From an uncultured Campylobacter sp. (GTDB taxonomy: Bacteria; Campylobacterota; Campylobacteria; Campylobacterales; Campylobacteraceae): a DNA stretch of 7,105 nt. A model generated the notes under the pieces. It was not told the origin of the DNA, ran no database searches, and saw only the letters and a list, made by a program, of their open reading frames with translations. Below are positions 1 to 6,180 of this stretch, in pieces. The stretch is taken from assembly GCF_937890585.1 (NCBI RefSeq), contig NZ_CALACG010000121.1, forward strand, positions 1 to 7,105. The letters run 5' to 3'. The position numbers and the translations under genes were made by a program. Positions within the stretch are counted from its first letter, which is position 1. Each line of letters begins with the position of its first letter.

Positions 1-988
1 ACCTTGCAAAGTGTGAAAGTTCTTCTTCTATAACTTTATTTATATTTGAATTAGAAAATTTAATTGCCTGAAAGATTGCATTTTTTATGGCTTTTGAGTT
101 GCTTTTGCCGTGACTTATGATGACGCAGCCATTTACACCAAGAAGCGGAGCACCGCCGTACTCATCGTAGCTGACCTGTTTTTTTAGAGTTTTGAAAACT
201 TTTCTCATAAGCACCGATCCAGCCATAGCAAGGGGTGATTTTTTGACTTGCTTTTTTATGATCTTGCCTATGGCATCAGCAACGCCTTCGCTCGTTTTTA
301 ATAGGATATTTCCCATAAAACCGTCGCAAACCATGACATCAATGCTACCATCAAAAATTTGATTGCCCTCTGCATTGCCAACAAAGCTATCAAGTCTAGA
401 AACCAGCTTAAAAGCCTCTTTACTGACCTCGTTGCCTTTACTCTCTTCTTCACCGTTTGATAAAAGACCGACTTTTGGGGCTTTTCTGCCTAAAATTTCT
501 TTTGCGTAGGCTTCACCCATGATGGCAAACTGAAAAAGATGTTCGCTTCTGCAATCAACATTTGCGCCAACATCCAAAACTAAAGTAGCTGTCTCTTTTG
601 AATTTGGCATAAGCGTCGCGATCGCTGGACGAGATACATTTTTTAGTCTACCAACTCTTAATGTAGCCAAGCTCATAGTAGCACCGCTGTGACCAGCAGA
701 AACGACAGCATCGACATTTTTATCTTTTAAAAGCTCAACAGCTTTGTAGATCGTGCTATCTTTTCTTTTTAGTGCGTCTGTGGCTCCGTCTGACATCGAG
801 ATGACTTCGGTAGCTTCTATAAATTCTATATTTTTTAAATAGGGTTGTGGGATGAGTGGTTTTATGGCATTGCTATCACCAACTAATACAGCTTTAAATT
901 CTGTCTCTTTTAGTGCTTCAATAACACCAGATATTATAGGATCTGCACCAAAATCACCACCCATAGCATCAATAGCAATGCGAATCAT
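1..988 (-). CDS. plsX: Phosphate acyltransferase PlsX (partial, C-terminal end beyond window edge)
   Basis: PlsX converts acyl-ACP and phosphate to acyl-phosphate, the acyl donor for PlsY in the first step of phospholipid synthesis; it is a soluble enzyme acting at the membrane face. The frame opens with [16 protein letters not shown], the typical PlsX N-terminus, and carries other familiar blocks: [47 protein letters not shown] and [12 protein letters not shown] translated all 329 codons and found no stop or frameshift. The family is usually about 330–345 residues, so only the last few residues, or just the stop, are missing. The ATG lies 3 nt after the rpmF stop. Its Shine-Dalgarno-like AGGTGA (999–1004) is inside the end of rpmF, which points to co-translation. 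rpmF–plsX is a widely conserved pair, normally followed by fabH, which would lie just outside the window. Confidence 0.96.
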   Translation of the reverse strand, partial: MIRIAIDAMGGDFGADPIISGVIEALKETEFKAVLVGDSNAIKPLIPQPYLKNIEFIEATEVISMSDGATDALKRKDSTIYKAVELLKDKNVDAVVSAGHSGATMSLATLRVGRLKNVSRPAIATLMPNSKETATLVLDVGANVDCRSEHLFQFAIMGEAYAKEILGRKAPKVGLLSNGEEESKGNEVSKEAFKLVSRLDSFVGNAEGNQIFDGSIDVMVCDGFMGNILLKTSEGVADAIGKIIKKQVKKSPLAMAGSVLMRKVFKTLKKQVSYDEYGGAPLLGVNGCVIISHGKSNSKAIKNAIFQAIKFSNSNINKVIEEELSHFAR

Positions 989-991
989 ATT

Positions 992-1138
992 TTAGTATTC
1001 ACCTGTTGTTTTGTTTATGCGGTGAGGCATTTTCCAAGAACCATCTTTGTCTTTTACAGGCACTGGAAGTGTAACTTTGTAATGTGTTCTACGTTTTGCT
1101 GCACGAGAATGACTCACTCTACGCTTTGGTACTGCCAT
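992..1138 (-). CDS. rpmF: 50S ribosomal protein L32 (zinc-free form)
   Basis: This is a small structural protein of the large ribosomal subunit, 48 residues long. It begins [20 protein letters not shown] and ends in [10 protein letters not shown], which is the L32 pattern of Campylobacter: a strongly basic N-terminal half followed by a short tail. There is no cysteine at all, so this is the form that does not bind zinc. An AGGAG Shine-Dalgarno sequence (1144–1148) is well placed before the ATG and nearly abuts the stop of the upstream DUF177 gene. The reading frame is short and easily missed, but the family match and its place between yceD and plsX make it certain. It is presumably transcribed as part of the ndk–yceD–rpmF–plsX unit. 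Confidence 0.97.
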   Translation of the reverse strand: MAVPKRRVSHSRAAKRRTHYKVTLPVPVKDKDGSWKMPHRINKTTGEY

Positions 1139-1149
1139 TTTACTCTCCT

Positions 1150-1509
1150 TTATAAATTTTTACATTTTTCACAATAAAAATAATCGCTCTTAAAAGCTTC
1201 TAGCTCACTTTCAAAAACTTCTTTTAAATCAATATTGCCATCAAAAAATTCAACCGTATCGCTAAGCTCATTTTCTCTGTCTTTATAGACACCGTCACTT
1301 AAATTTAGCTCTACGTCTTGATCGACTGGCAACATAAACTCATCACCGCATCGATCGCAAATATATTTTATCTCGCCCTTTATGTTGCCTTGGCATTTTA
1401 CCAAAAAAGGGTCTTTTCTTTTTAAAATTCCACTAAAAACTAGATCATTGTTTCTTACCAGCTCAAAGTTTATCTCTTTGTTTGCTATTTTAGAAAACGG
1501 AATAATCAA
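1150..1509 (-). CDS. yceD: DUF177 / YceD-family protein, probable large-subunit rRNA accumulation factor
   Basis: A 119-residue protein with two CxxC pairs, C51-DR-C54 and C113-EK-C116, plus C39. This resembles the metal-binding arrangement of DUF177/YceD proteins. In other bacteria and plants this family supports 23S rRNA accumulation or 50S assembly, and it is typically encoded directly before rpmF as here; that role is carried over from the family, not shown here. The start is a TTG at 1507–1509. An in-frame TAA lies only 4 nt upstream of it, so the frame cannot begin earlier with a standard codon, and a modest GGA Shine-Dalgarno core sits 7 nt before it. The N-terminus [17 protein letters not shown] looks complete. 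Spacing is 14 nt after the ndk stop and 11 nt before rpmF. Confidence 0.85.
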   Translation of the reverse strand: MIIPFSKIANKEINFELVRNNDLVFSGILKRKDPFLVKCQGNIKGEIKYICDRCGDEFMLPVDQDVELNLSDGVYKDRENELSDTVEFFDGNIDLKEVFESELEAFKSDYFYCEKCKNL

Positions 1510-1523
1510 ATTTTAGTCCAAAA

Positions 1524-1937
1524 TTAGCAAATTTCTCTTGAAGCAAAGAAGAAATTTATCTCATTTACAGCGTTTTCTAGGCTGTCGCTTCCGTGAACTG
1601 CATTTGCGTCAATGCTATCAGCAAAATCAGCTCTGATAGTGCCAGGAGCTGCTTCTTTTGGGTTAGTTGCGCCCATTAGCTCGCGGTTTTTAGCAACTGC
1701 ATTTTCGCCCTCTAAAACCATAACTATGACTGGTCCGCTTACCATAAAATCAACTAGATCGTTGAAGAAAGGTCTATCTTTATGAACTGCATAAAATGCT
1801 TTTGCATCGCATTTGCTAAGTTTAATTTTCTTTGCAGCTGCGATTCTTAAGCCGTTGCTTTCAAATCTATCTATAATCTTTCCAACAACATTTTTCTTAA
1901 CAGCGTCAGGCTTAATAATAGAAAGTGTTCTTTGCAT
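1524..1937 (-). CDS. ndk: Nucleoside diphosphate kinase
   Basis: Ndk moves the gamma phosphate from ATP to other nucleoside diphosphates through a phospho-histidine intermediate and so balances (d)NTP pools in the cytoplasm. The 137-residue length is normal for a bacterial enzyme. Diagnostic blocks are the N-terminal [11 protein letters not shown] (residues 3–13, including the conserved Lys9), the GATNP segment (89–93), PGTIRADF (98–105) and the catalytic motif NAVHGSDS with the active-site His at 115. An AAGGA Shine-Dalgarno precedes the ATG. A TGATATAAT promoter element (1979–1987) lies about 42 nt upstream, directly after the fdxA terminator, so ndk appears to head its own transcription unit running on through yceD, rpmF and plsX. 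Confidence 0.98.
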   Translation of the reverse strand: MQRTLSIIKPDAVKKNVVGKIIDRFESNGLRIAAAKKIKLSKCDAKAFYAVHKDRPFFNDLVDFMVSGPVIVMVLEGENAVAKNRELMGATNPKEAAPGTIRADFADSIDANAVHGSDSLENAVNEINFFFASREIC

Positions 1938-1978
1938 AAATTTTCCTTAAAATTTAGGTTATTTAAATGAAGTTGGCA

Positions 1979-1987
1979 ATTATATCA
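1979..1987 (-). promoter_or_regulatory. Probable ndk promoter (extended -10, TGATATAAT)
   Basis: On the minus strand TGA is followed by a perfect TATAAT at 1984–1979, an extended -10 element. A T-rich stretch lies upstream, as is usual for sigma-70 promoters in Campylobacter, which often lack a clear -35 box. The predicted transcription start is near 1972, giving a leader of about 35 nt. The upstream T-rich DNA is also the U-tract of the fdxA terminator. Inferred from sequence only. Confidence 0.65.
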
Positions 1988-1995
1988 AATAAAGC

Positions 1996-2026
1996 TTAAA
2001 AATAAAATAGGCTCAAATTTGAGCCT
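1996..2026 (-). terminator. Rho-independent terminator of fdxA
   Basis: The segment 2009–2026, AGGCTCAAATTTGAGCCT, is a perfect inverted repeat giving a 6-bp GC-containing stem around AAATTT. Read on the minus strand it is followed by ATTTTATTTTT, a broken U-tract, 13 nt past the fdxA stop. On the plus strand the hairpin is followed only by AAATTTTG, so it is mainly a minus-strand terminator. It implies that fdxA is transcribed largely alone. Confidence 0.75.
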
Positions 2027-2039
2027 AAATTTTGTAAAT

Positions 2040-2324
2040 TTACTGGATTACTGGAGTGCTGCCAGTGCGAGCGTCAGCACCGATTTGATCACGTGAAGGT
2101 TGTCCTGCTACTACGGCGTCCCAAACGATGCATCCATCAGTTGGACAGGCAGATGCACAGGCTGGCTCATCGTTGTAGCCTACGCACTCAACGCATTTGT
2201 TTGAATAAACATAGTATGTATCTGCTCCAGTTGGGTTGTCGCTATCATCAACAATAGCTGAAACTGGGCACTCATCGATGCATGAACCACAGCTTATACA
2301 TATATCGGTTATTTTTACAGACAT
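2040..2324 (-). CDS. fdxA: 2[4Fe-4S] ferredoxin, FdxA type
   Basis: A small 94-residue cytoplasmic electron carrier. Cluster motif one is C9-x2-C12-x2-C15-x3-C19-P; motif two is C44-x2-C47-x8-C56-x3-C60-P. The enlarged spacing between the second and third cysteines of motif two is the mark of the Allochromatium-type / YfhL-like two-cluster ferredoxins, which include Campylobacter and Helicobacter FdxA. An extra cysteine is present at 65. In C. jejuni the corresponding gene is reported to be iron-induced and linked to aerotolerance, and it lies next to ndk in the same orientation. Here it has a strong AAGGAG Shine-Dalgarno, its own promoter-like sequence and its own terminator. Its redox partner cannot be told from this window. 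Confidence 0.93.
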   Translation of the reverse strand: MSVKITDICISCGSCIDECPVSAIVDDSDNPTGADTYYVYSNKCVECVGYNDEPACASACPTDGCIVWDAVVAGQPSRDQIGADARTGSTPVIQ

Positions 2325-2352
2325 TTTTTCTCCTTAAATAAAATTTTGGCGT

Positions 2353-2361
2353 AGAATATCA
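2353..2361 (-). promoter_or_regulatory. Possible fdxA promoter (TGATATTCT with T-run upstream)
   Basis: On the minus strand a run of eight T's leads into TGATATTCT, an extended -10 with TATTCT at 2358–2353. The predicted start is near 2346, giving a leader of about 20 nt that contains the AAGGAG ribosome-binding site. The layout matches the ndk promoter. I do not see a convincing Fur or other operator. Confidence 0.45.
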
Positions 2362-2466
2362 AAAAAAACTGAATATGATATAAATATGCTCTAAAATTTA
2401 AAACCAAGCCAAATAATAAAAGCTCTTTTATGAAGTTTTTATCACTTTTAGACTAAATTTATAGGT

Positions 2467-2484
2467 TAAAATTTCAAAAAAAGG
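2467..2484 (+). promoter_or_regulatory. Possible uvrA -10 element and weak ribosome-binding site
   Basis: TAAAAT at 2467–2472 is a plausible -10 element with T-rich DNA upstream but no clear -35 box. AAAAGG at 2479–2484 is the only Shine-Dalgarno-like sequence before the uvrA ATG, and it stands about 12 nt away, longer than usual, so translation initiation may be weak. If this -10 is right the leader is only about 18 nt and the AAAAGG lies at its very start. I see no SOS (LexA) box; Campylobacter is thought to lack LexA. Confidence 0.3.
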
Positions 2485-2496
2485 TCATATAAATTT

Positions 2497-5325
2497 ATGA
2501 ATGATACTATACAAATAACTGGCGCGCGCGAGCACAATCTTAAAAATTTAAACCTTGAAATTCCTAAAAATAAATTAGTAGTTTTTACCGGTCTTAGCGG
2601 CAGTGGTAAGAGCACACTAGCCTTTGACACGCTCTATGCCGAGGGGCAGCGCAGGTACATGGAGAGCCTTAGTAGCTATGCTAGGCAGTTTTTAGACCGC
2701 GTGGGCAAGCCTGATGTAGATAAGATCGAGGGTCTAACGCCTGCTATCGCGATCGATCAAAAGACAACCTCTAAAAACCCACGCTCAACGGTAGGCACGA
2801 TCACGGAAATTTATGACTATCTAAGGCTTTTATACGCAAGGGTTGGCGTGCAGCACTGCCATAAATGCGGCAAACCTATCTCAAAAATGAGTGTGAGCGA
2901 CATCATAAATGAAATTTCAAAGCTCCCGCTTGGCGCAAAAGTGATCATCTATGCGCCGCTAGTTCGTGAGAAAAAGGGCACATGGGCGGACTTGATCGAA
3001 AATTTACGCCAAAAAGGCTTTGTTAGAGCACAGATAGATGGCGTGGTGGTGAGGCTTGATGAGGAGATCGAGCTTGCAAAAACGAAAAAACACACGATAA
3101 AGGTCATCGTCGATAGGATCGCCATCGATGAACAAAATCACGAACGCCTTGCAAGCGACGTGGAAAAAGCGCTAAATGAGAGCTTTGGTGAGGTCGAGAT
3201 AGAGATAGCAAATGCCGACGAGCTTGGTTTAAAAGAGAGTTTTATACATTACAGCGAGCACATGGCTTGTTTTGACTGCAAAATTTCATTTACGCCGCTT
3301 GAGCCGCTAAGCTTTAGCTTTAACTCACCAAAGGGCGCTTGCGAGCACTGCGACGGACTTGGCATAAGGTATAGCCTAGATATGAGTAAGATCATCGACG
3401 AGGAAAAGTCGATAGAAAATGGCGCTATAAAGCTACTTTATGGCTACAACATGAGCTACTACTATAAATTTTTACTTGCTTTTTGCGAGCAAAATGAGAT
3501 CGACATCAAAAAGCCATACTATGAGCTTAGTGAAGATGAAAAGAGGCTTGTTTTATACGGCAACGTCAAGGAGGTTTCGTTCTTTTGGAAGCGAAACAAG
3601 CTACTTAGAAAATTTGACGGAGTGGTTAAAATTTCACACGGGCTTTTGAAGGATTACAAAGACTTTGACGAGTATATGAGTGAGAAAATTTGCGACGCTT
3701 GTAATGGTCACAGACTAAAGCCTCAAAGCTTAGCGGTCAAGGTCGCTGGCCTTGGACTTGGCGAAATTTTAGATATGAGCATAGAAAACTGCACCGCATT
3801 TTTTTCAAACGAGAAAAATTTCGCCTATCTTAGCGACTACGACAAGGCGATCGCAAAGCCTATCTTAAAAGAGATCAACGAGAGACTTTTCTTTTTATAT
3901 GACGTGGGACTTGGCTACTTGTCGCTTGGGCGAGATGCTAGGACGATCAGCGGTGGCGAGGCACAGCGCATCAGGATCGCCAGCCAGATAGGAAGTGGGC
4001 TAAGTGGCGTCATGTACGTGCTTGATGAGCCAAGTATCGGTCTGCACGAGCGAGATACGATAAAGCTCATAAAGACGCTTAGAAATTTGCAAGCCAAAGG
4101 CAACTCTGTAATCGTCGTCGAGCATGATAAAAAGACGATAGAAGAGGCGGACTATATCGTAGATATCGGCCCTGGAGCTGGTAAATTTGGCGGCAGCGTG
4201 GTCTTTGCAGGCACGGCAAAAGAGCTTTTAGACTCAAACACACAGACAGCACAATACATAAATGGTAAGAAAAAGATCTACTATCAAAAAAATAGAAAAG
4301 CTGAGAAGTGGCTCGAAATTTCAAATGTAAATATCAACAATATCTCAAATTTAACCGCTAAATTTCCGCTTAGAAACCTTGTGGGTATCACTGGTGTTTC
4401 AGGATCTGGCAAGAGCTCGCTAGTACTTCAGACCCTGCTTCCAGAGGCGCAGGAGCAGCTAAATAGAGCCAAAAAAGTGAAAAAGATAGCTGGGGTAAAT
4501 TTAAGCGGACTTGAGAATTTAGACAAGGTGATCTATCTTGATCAAAGCCCGATCGGTCGCACTCCACGCTCAAATCCAGCGACTTATACTGGCGTGATGG
4601 ATGAGATAAGAAATTTATTTGCGCAGACTAAAGAGGCAAAGCTTAGAGGCTATAAAATAGGGCGCTTTAGCTTTAATGTCAAAGGAGGGCGCTGCGAGAA
4701 GTGCCAAGGCGAGGGCGAGATCACGATCGAGATGCACTTTTTGCCTGACATTAACGTGGTTTGTGACGTTTGCAATGGCGCTAGATATAACGCTCAGACC
4801 TTGGAAATTTTATATAAGGGCAAAAATATCGCCGAAGTGCTAAATATGAGCATTGATGAGGCGGTTGAGTTCTTTAAGGCTGTGCCAAAGATCGCTTCAA
4901 AGCTCACGACACTGCAAGACGTGGGGCTTGGCTACATCACGCTTGGGCAAAACGCAGTCACACTTAGTGGCGGCGAGGCTCAGCGCGTGAAGCTAGCAAA
5001 AGAGCTTAGCAGAAGTGACACTGGAAATACGCTTTATATCCTTGATGAGCCAACGACAGGACTTCATTTTGCAGATGTTGATAGGCTGGTAAAGGTGCTA
5101 AATCACCTAGTTGATCTTGGAAATTCTGTCTTTGTGATCGAGCATAATATGGATGTCATCAAAAACTGCGACTATATCGTCGATATGGGGCCAGAGGGCG
5201 GCGCAAAAGGCGGAAAAGTGATAGCGCGCGGAAATGTCAAAGAGGTAGCTAAAAACTACAAAAAAACTGGCAGCTACACAGGGGAATTTCTAGCACAAGA
5301 GCTTGCTTTATTAAAAGCGAAATAA
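2497..5325 (+). CDS. uvrA: Excinuclease ABC subunit A (UvrA)
   Basis: UvrA is the DNA-damage sensor of nucleotide excision repair; as a dimer it scans DNA and loads UvrB at lesions. The protein has 942 residues, normal for the family, and two ABC ATPase halves. First half: Walker [10 protein letters not shown] (32–40), signature ISGGEAQR (484–491), Walker B VLDEP (508–512). Second half: Walker [10 protein letters not shown] (633–641), signature LSGGEAQR (823–830), Walker B ILDEP (848–852). Two zinc modules are present, C258/C261/C282/C285 and C733/C736/C756/C759, the second needed for damage discrimination in known UvrAs. A further CHKC pair (121–124) lies in the UvrB-binding region and CDAC (399–402) before NGHRL. 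The start [18 protein letters not shown] is canonical. It stands alone on the plus strand, divergent from fdxA and convergent with rpmA. Confidence 0.99.
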   Translation: MNDTIQITGAREHNLKNLNLEIPKNKLVVFTGLSGSGKSTLAFDTLYAEGQRRYMESLSSYARQFLDRVGKPDVDKIEGLTPAIAIDQKTTSKNPRSTVGTITEIYDYLRLLYARVGVQHCHKCGKPISKMSVSDIINEISKLPLGAKVIIYAPLVREKKGTWADLIENLRQKGFVRAQIDGVVVRLDEEIELAKTKKHTIKVIVDRIAIDEQNHERLASDVEKALNESFGEVEIEIANADELGLKESFIHYSEHMACFDCKISFTPLEPLSFSFNSPKGACEHCDGLGIRYSLDMSKIIDEEKSIENGAIKLLYGYNMSYYYKFLLAFCEQNEIDIKKPYYELSEDEKRLVLYGNVKEVSFFWKRNKLLRKFDGVVKISHGLLKDYKDFDEYMSEKICDACNGHRLKPQSLAVKVAGLGLGEILDMSIENCTAFFSNEKNFAYLSDYDKAIAKPILKEINERLFFLYDVGLGYLSLGRDARTISGGEAQRIRIASQIGSGLSGVMYVLDEPSIGLHERDTIKLIKTLRNLQAKGNSVIVVEHDKKTIEEADYIVDIGPGAGKFGGSVVFAGTAKELLDSNTQTAQYINGKKKIYYQKNRKAEKWLEISNVNINNISNLTAKFPLRNLVGITGVSGSGKSSLVLQTLLPEAQEQLNRAKKVKKIAGVNLSGLENLDKVIYLDQSPIGRTPRSNPATYTGVMDEIRNLFAQTKEAKLRGYKIGRFSFNVKGGRCEKCQGEGEITIEMHFLPDINVVCDVCNGARYNAQTLEILYKGKNIAEVLNMSIDEAVEFFKAVPKIASKLTTLQDVGLGYITLGQNAVTLSGGEAQRVKLAKELSRSDTGNTLYILDEPTTGLHFADVDRLVKVLNHLVDLGNSVFVIEHNMDVIKNCDYIVDMGPEGGAKGGKVIARGNVKEVAKNYKKTGSYTGEFLAQELALLKAK

Positions 5326-5340
5326 AATAAATTTAATAGT

Positions 5341-5363
5341 TTGGTGTTTGTCTAAAATACCAA
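5341..5363 (+). terminator. Weak hairpin after uvrA, possible terminator
   Basis: TTGGTGTTT (5341–5349) pairs with AAATACCAA (5355–5363) around a 5-nt loop, with one G-U pair on the plus strand. It lies 15 nt past the uvrA stop, but GCTATATATAA follows instead of a U-tract. It could be a poor terminator or a 3'-end stabilising stem. No better plus-strand terminator is visible before the rpmA terminator. Confidence 0.35.
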
Positions 5364-5412
5364 GCTATATATAATAAGTAAGATAAATTAAATTTGTTAA
5401 ATTTTTAGTGAA

Positions 5413-5441
5413 TTTAAAAAGAAAAAGGGGCGAATGCCCCT
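5413..5441 (-). terminator. Rho-independent terminator of the rplU–rpmA operon
   Basis: On the minus strand AGGGGC (5441–5436), a 4-nt ATTC loop and GCCCCT (5431–5426) form a 6-bp GC-rich stem, followed by TTTTTCTTTTT. It lies 4 nt past the rpmA stop. The plus strand has no T-tract after the stem, so it acts in one direction only. Confidence 0.9.
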
Positions 5442-5445
5442 GGGA

Positions 5446-5703
5446 TTATGCAGCTGGATAAACAGATACTTTTTTTCTGTTTTTATCAAGTCTTTCAAAT
5501 TTTACAAAGCCATCGACTAATGCAAAAATAGTGTGATCTTTGCCAAGACCTACGTTATTTCCAGCGTGAGTTGCTGTTCCTCTTTGGCGGATGATTATAT
5601 TTCCAGCACGAACGAACTCGCCACCAAATTTCTTAACACCTAATCGGCGTCCGATACTATCACGGTTATTTTGGGTTGAACCTTGACCTTTTTTGTGTGC
5701 CAT
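5446..5703 (-). CDS. rpmA: 50S ribosomal protein L27
   Basis: L27 is a large-subunit protein whose flexible N-terminus reaches the peptidyl-transferase centre. The 85-residue sequence is a full match to the family: [16 protein letters not shown] at the start, [25 protein letters not shown] (residues 19–43) in the middle and the [17 protein letters not shown] block (54–70). There is no N-terminal extension of the kind that Firmicutes cleave off. A strong AAGGAG Shine-Dalgarno overlaps the rplU stop region, with 11 nt between the genes, so both are clearly made from one message. In many Epsilonproteobacteria obg follows rpmA; here a terminator and the convergent uvrA follow instead. Confidence 0.99.
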   Translation of the reverse strand: MAHKKGQGSTQNNRDSIGRRLGVKKFGGEFVRAGNIIIRQRGTATHAGNNVGLGKDHTIFALVDGFVKFERLDKNRKKVSVYPAA

Positions 5704-5714
5704 ATCTTATCTCC

Positions 5715-6029
5715 TTAAGCTGCGATACTTACGACTTTTACACGTGTAAATTGTCTTCTAAAGCCGCGTTTTAGTTTTGAGTCTTTACGTCTGCGTTTTT
5801 TGTAGATAACTACTTTTTTGTCTTTGCCTTCATTAACGACCTCAAGAACAACTTTTGCACCCTTAACAAATGGCGCACCTACCTTTACTTCGCCGTCGTT
5901 TACAGCTAAAACTTCTGTAATCTCAACGGTTGATTTAGCTTCAGCACTAAAGTGATCTAGCTTAAGGTACTCGCCCTCGCTAACACGATATTGCTTACCG
6001 CCATGCTTAAATATAGCGTATTTTGACAT
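5715..6029 (-). CDS. rplU: 50S ribosomal protein L21
   Basis: L21 binds 23S rRNA in the large subunit. The protein is 104 residues, as expected. It begins [25 protein letters not shown] and has the basic C-terminal segment [23 protein letters not shown] (residues 77–99), matching the YKKRRR…GHRQ…TxVxI pattern of the family in a Campylobacter form. A Shine-Dalgarno AAAGG (6035–6039 region) precedes the ATG. It is the first gene of the rplU–rpmA operon and has a leader of about 80 nt with inverted repeats (described separately). Confidence 0.98.
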   Translation of the reverse strand: MSKYAIFKHGGKQYRVSEGEYLKLDHFSAEAKSTVEITEVLAVNDGEVKVGAPFVKGAKVVLEVVNEGKDKKVVIYKKRRRKDSKLKRGFRRQFTRVKVVSIAA

Positions 6030-6055
6030 ACTCTACCTTTCTAAATTTGGTAAGA

Positions 6056-6082
6056 CCAAAAAGCGCTTTTGGATTTCAAAAG
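6056..6082 (-). promoter_or_regulatory. Structured rplU leader with overlapping inverted repeats
   Basis: Read on the minus strand, three elements follow one another: CTTTTG (6082–6077), CCAAAAG (6072–6066) and CTTTTTGG (6063–6056). The middle one can pair with either neighbour, giving two hairpins that exclude each other. The second hairpin ends about 17 nt before the rplU Shine-Dalgarno and has no U-tract after it. This could be a leader for feedback control of L21/L27, or simple chance in AT-rich DNA. Confidence 0.35.
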
Positions 6083-6114
6083 ACTTGGGGAGCTTTGTTG
6101 GTTGTAAGAGACGG

Positions 6115-6120
6115 ATAATA
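6115..6120 (-). promoter_or_regulatory. Probable rplU–rpmA promoter (-10 TATTAT)
   Basis: TATTAT on the minus strand (6120–6115) matches TATAAT in five of six bases and is preceded by AT-rich DNA, including the perfect palindrome AAATTTATAAATTT (6126–6139). The predicted start near 6107 gives a leader of about 78 nt. A -35 box is not clear. Confidence 0.5.
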
Positions 6121-6149
6121 CCCAAAAATTTATAAATTTAAGTTGAATG

Positions 6150-6177
6150 AGGCGGAAATTTATCCGCCTTTTTGTTT
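6150..6177 (+). terminator. Intrinsic terminator-like hairpin oriented along the plus strand
   Basis: AGGCGGA (6150–6156), loop AATTTA, TCCGCCT (6163–6169) make a 7-bp stem followed by TTTTTGTTT on the plus strand. It lies 4 nt outside the peroxidase stop (6181–6183), where a minus-strand terminator would be expected. On the minus strand the stem is preceded by A's and followed by CATTCAAC, so it has no U-tract for that gene. It may still act as a 3'-end stem for the peroxidase message. Confidence 0.6.
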
Positions 6178-6180
6178 AGT

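Noticed and set aside
3915..4573. Minus-strand open frames of 62, 81 and 61 codons inside uvrA
   Set aside because: They lie antisense to conserved ATPase regions of uvrA, have no Shine-Dalgarno, and their translations look random, rich in Ser, Leu and Cys.
6126..6139. AAATTTATAAATTT palindrome as a dedicated operator
   Set aside because: It is a perfect palindrome near the rplU promoter, but AAATTT is so common in this DNA that a regulator site cannot be claimed from sequence alone.
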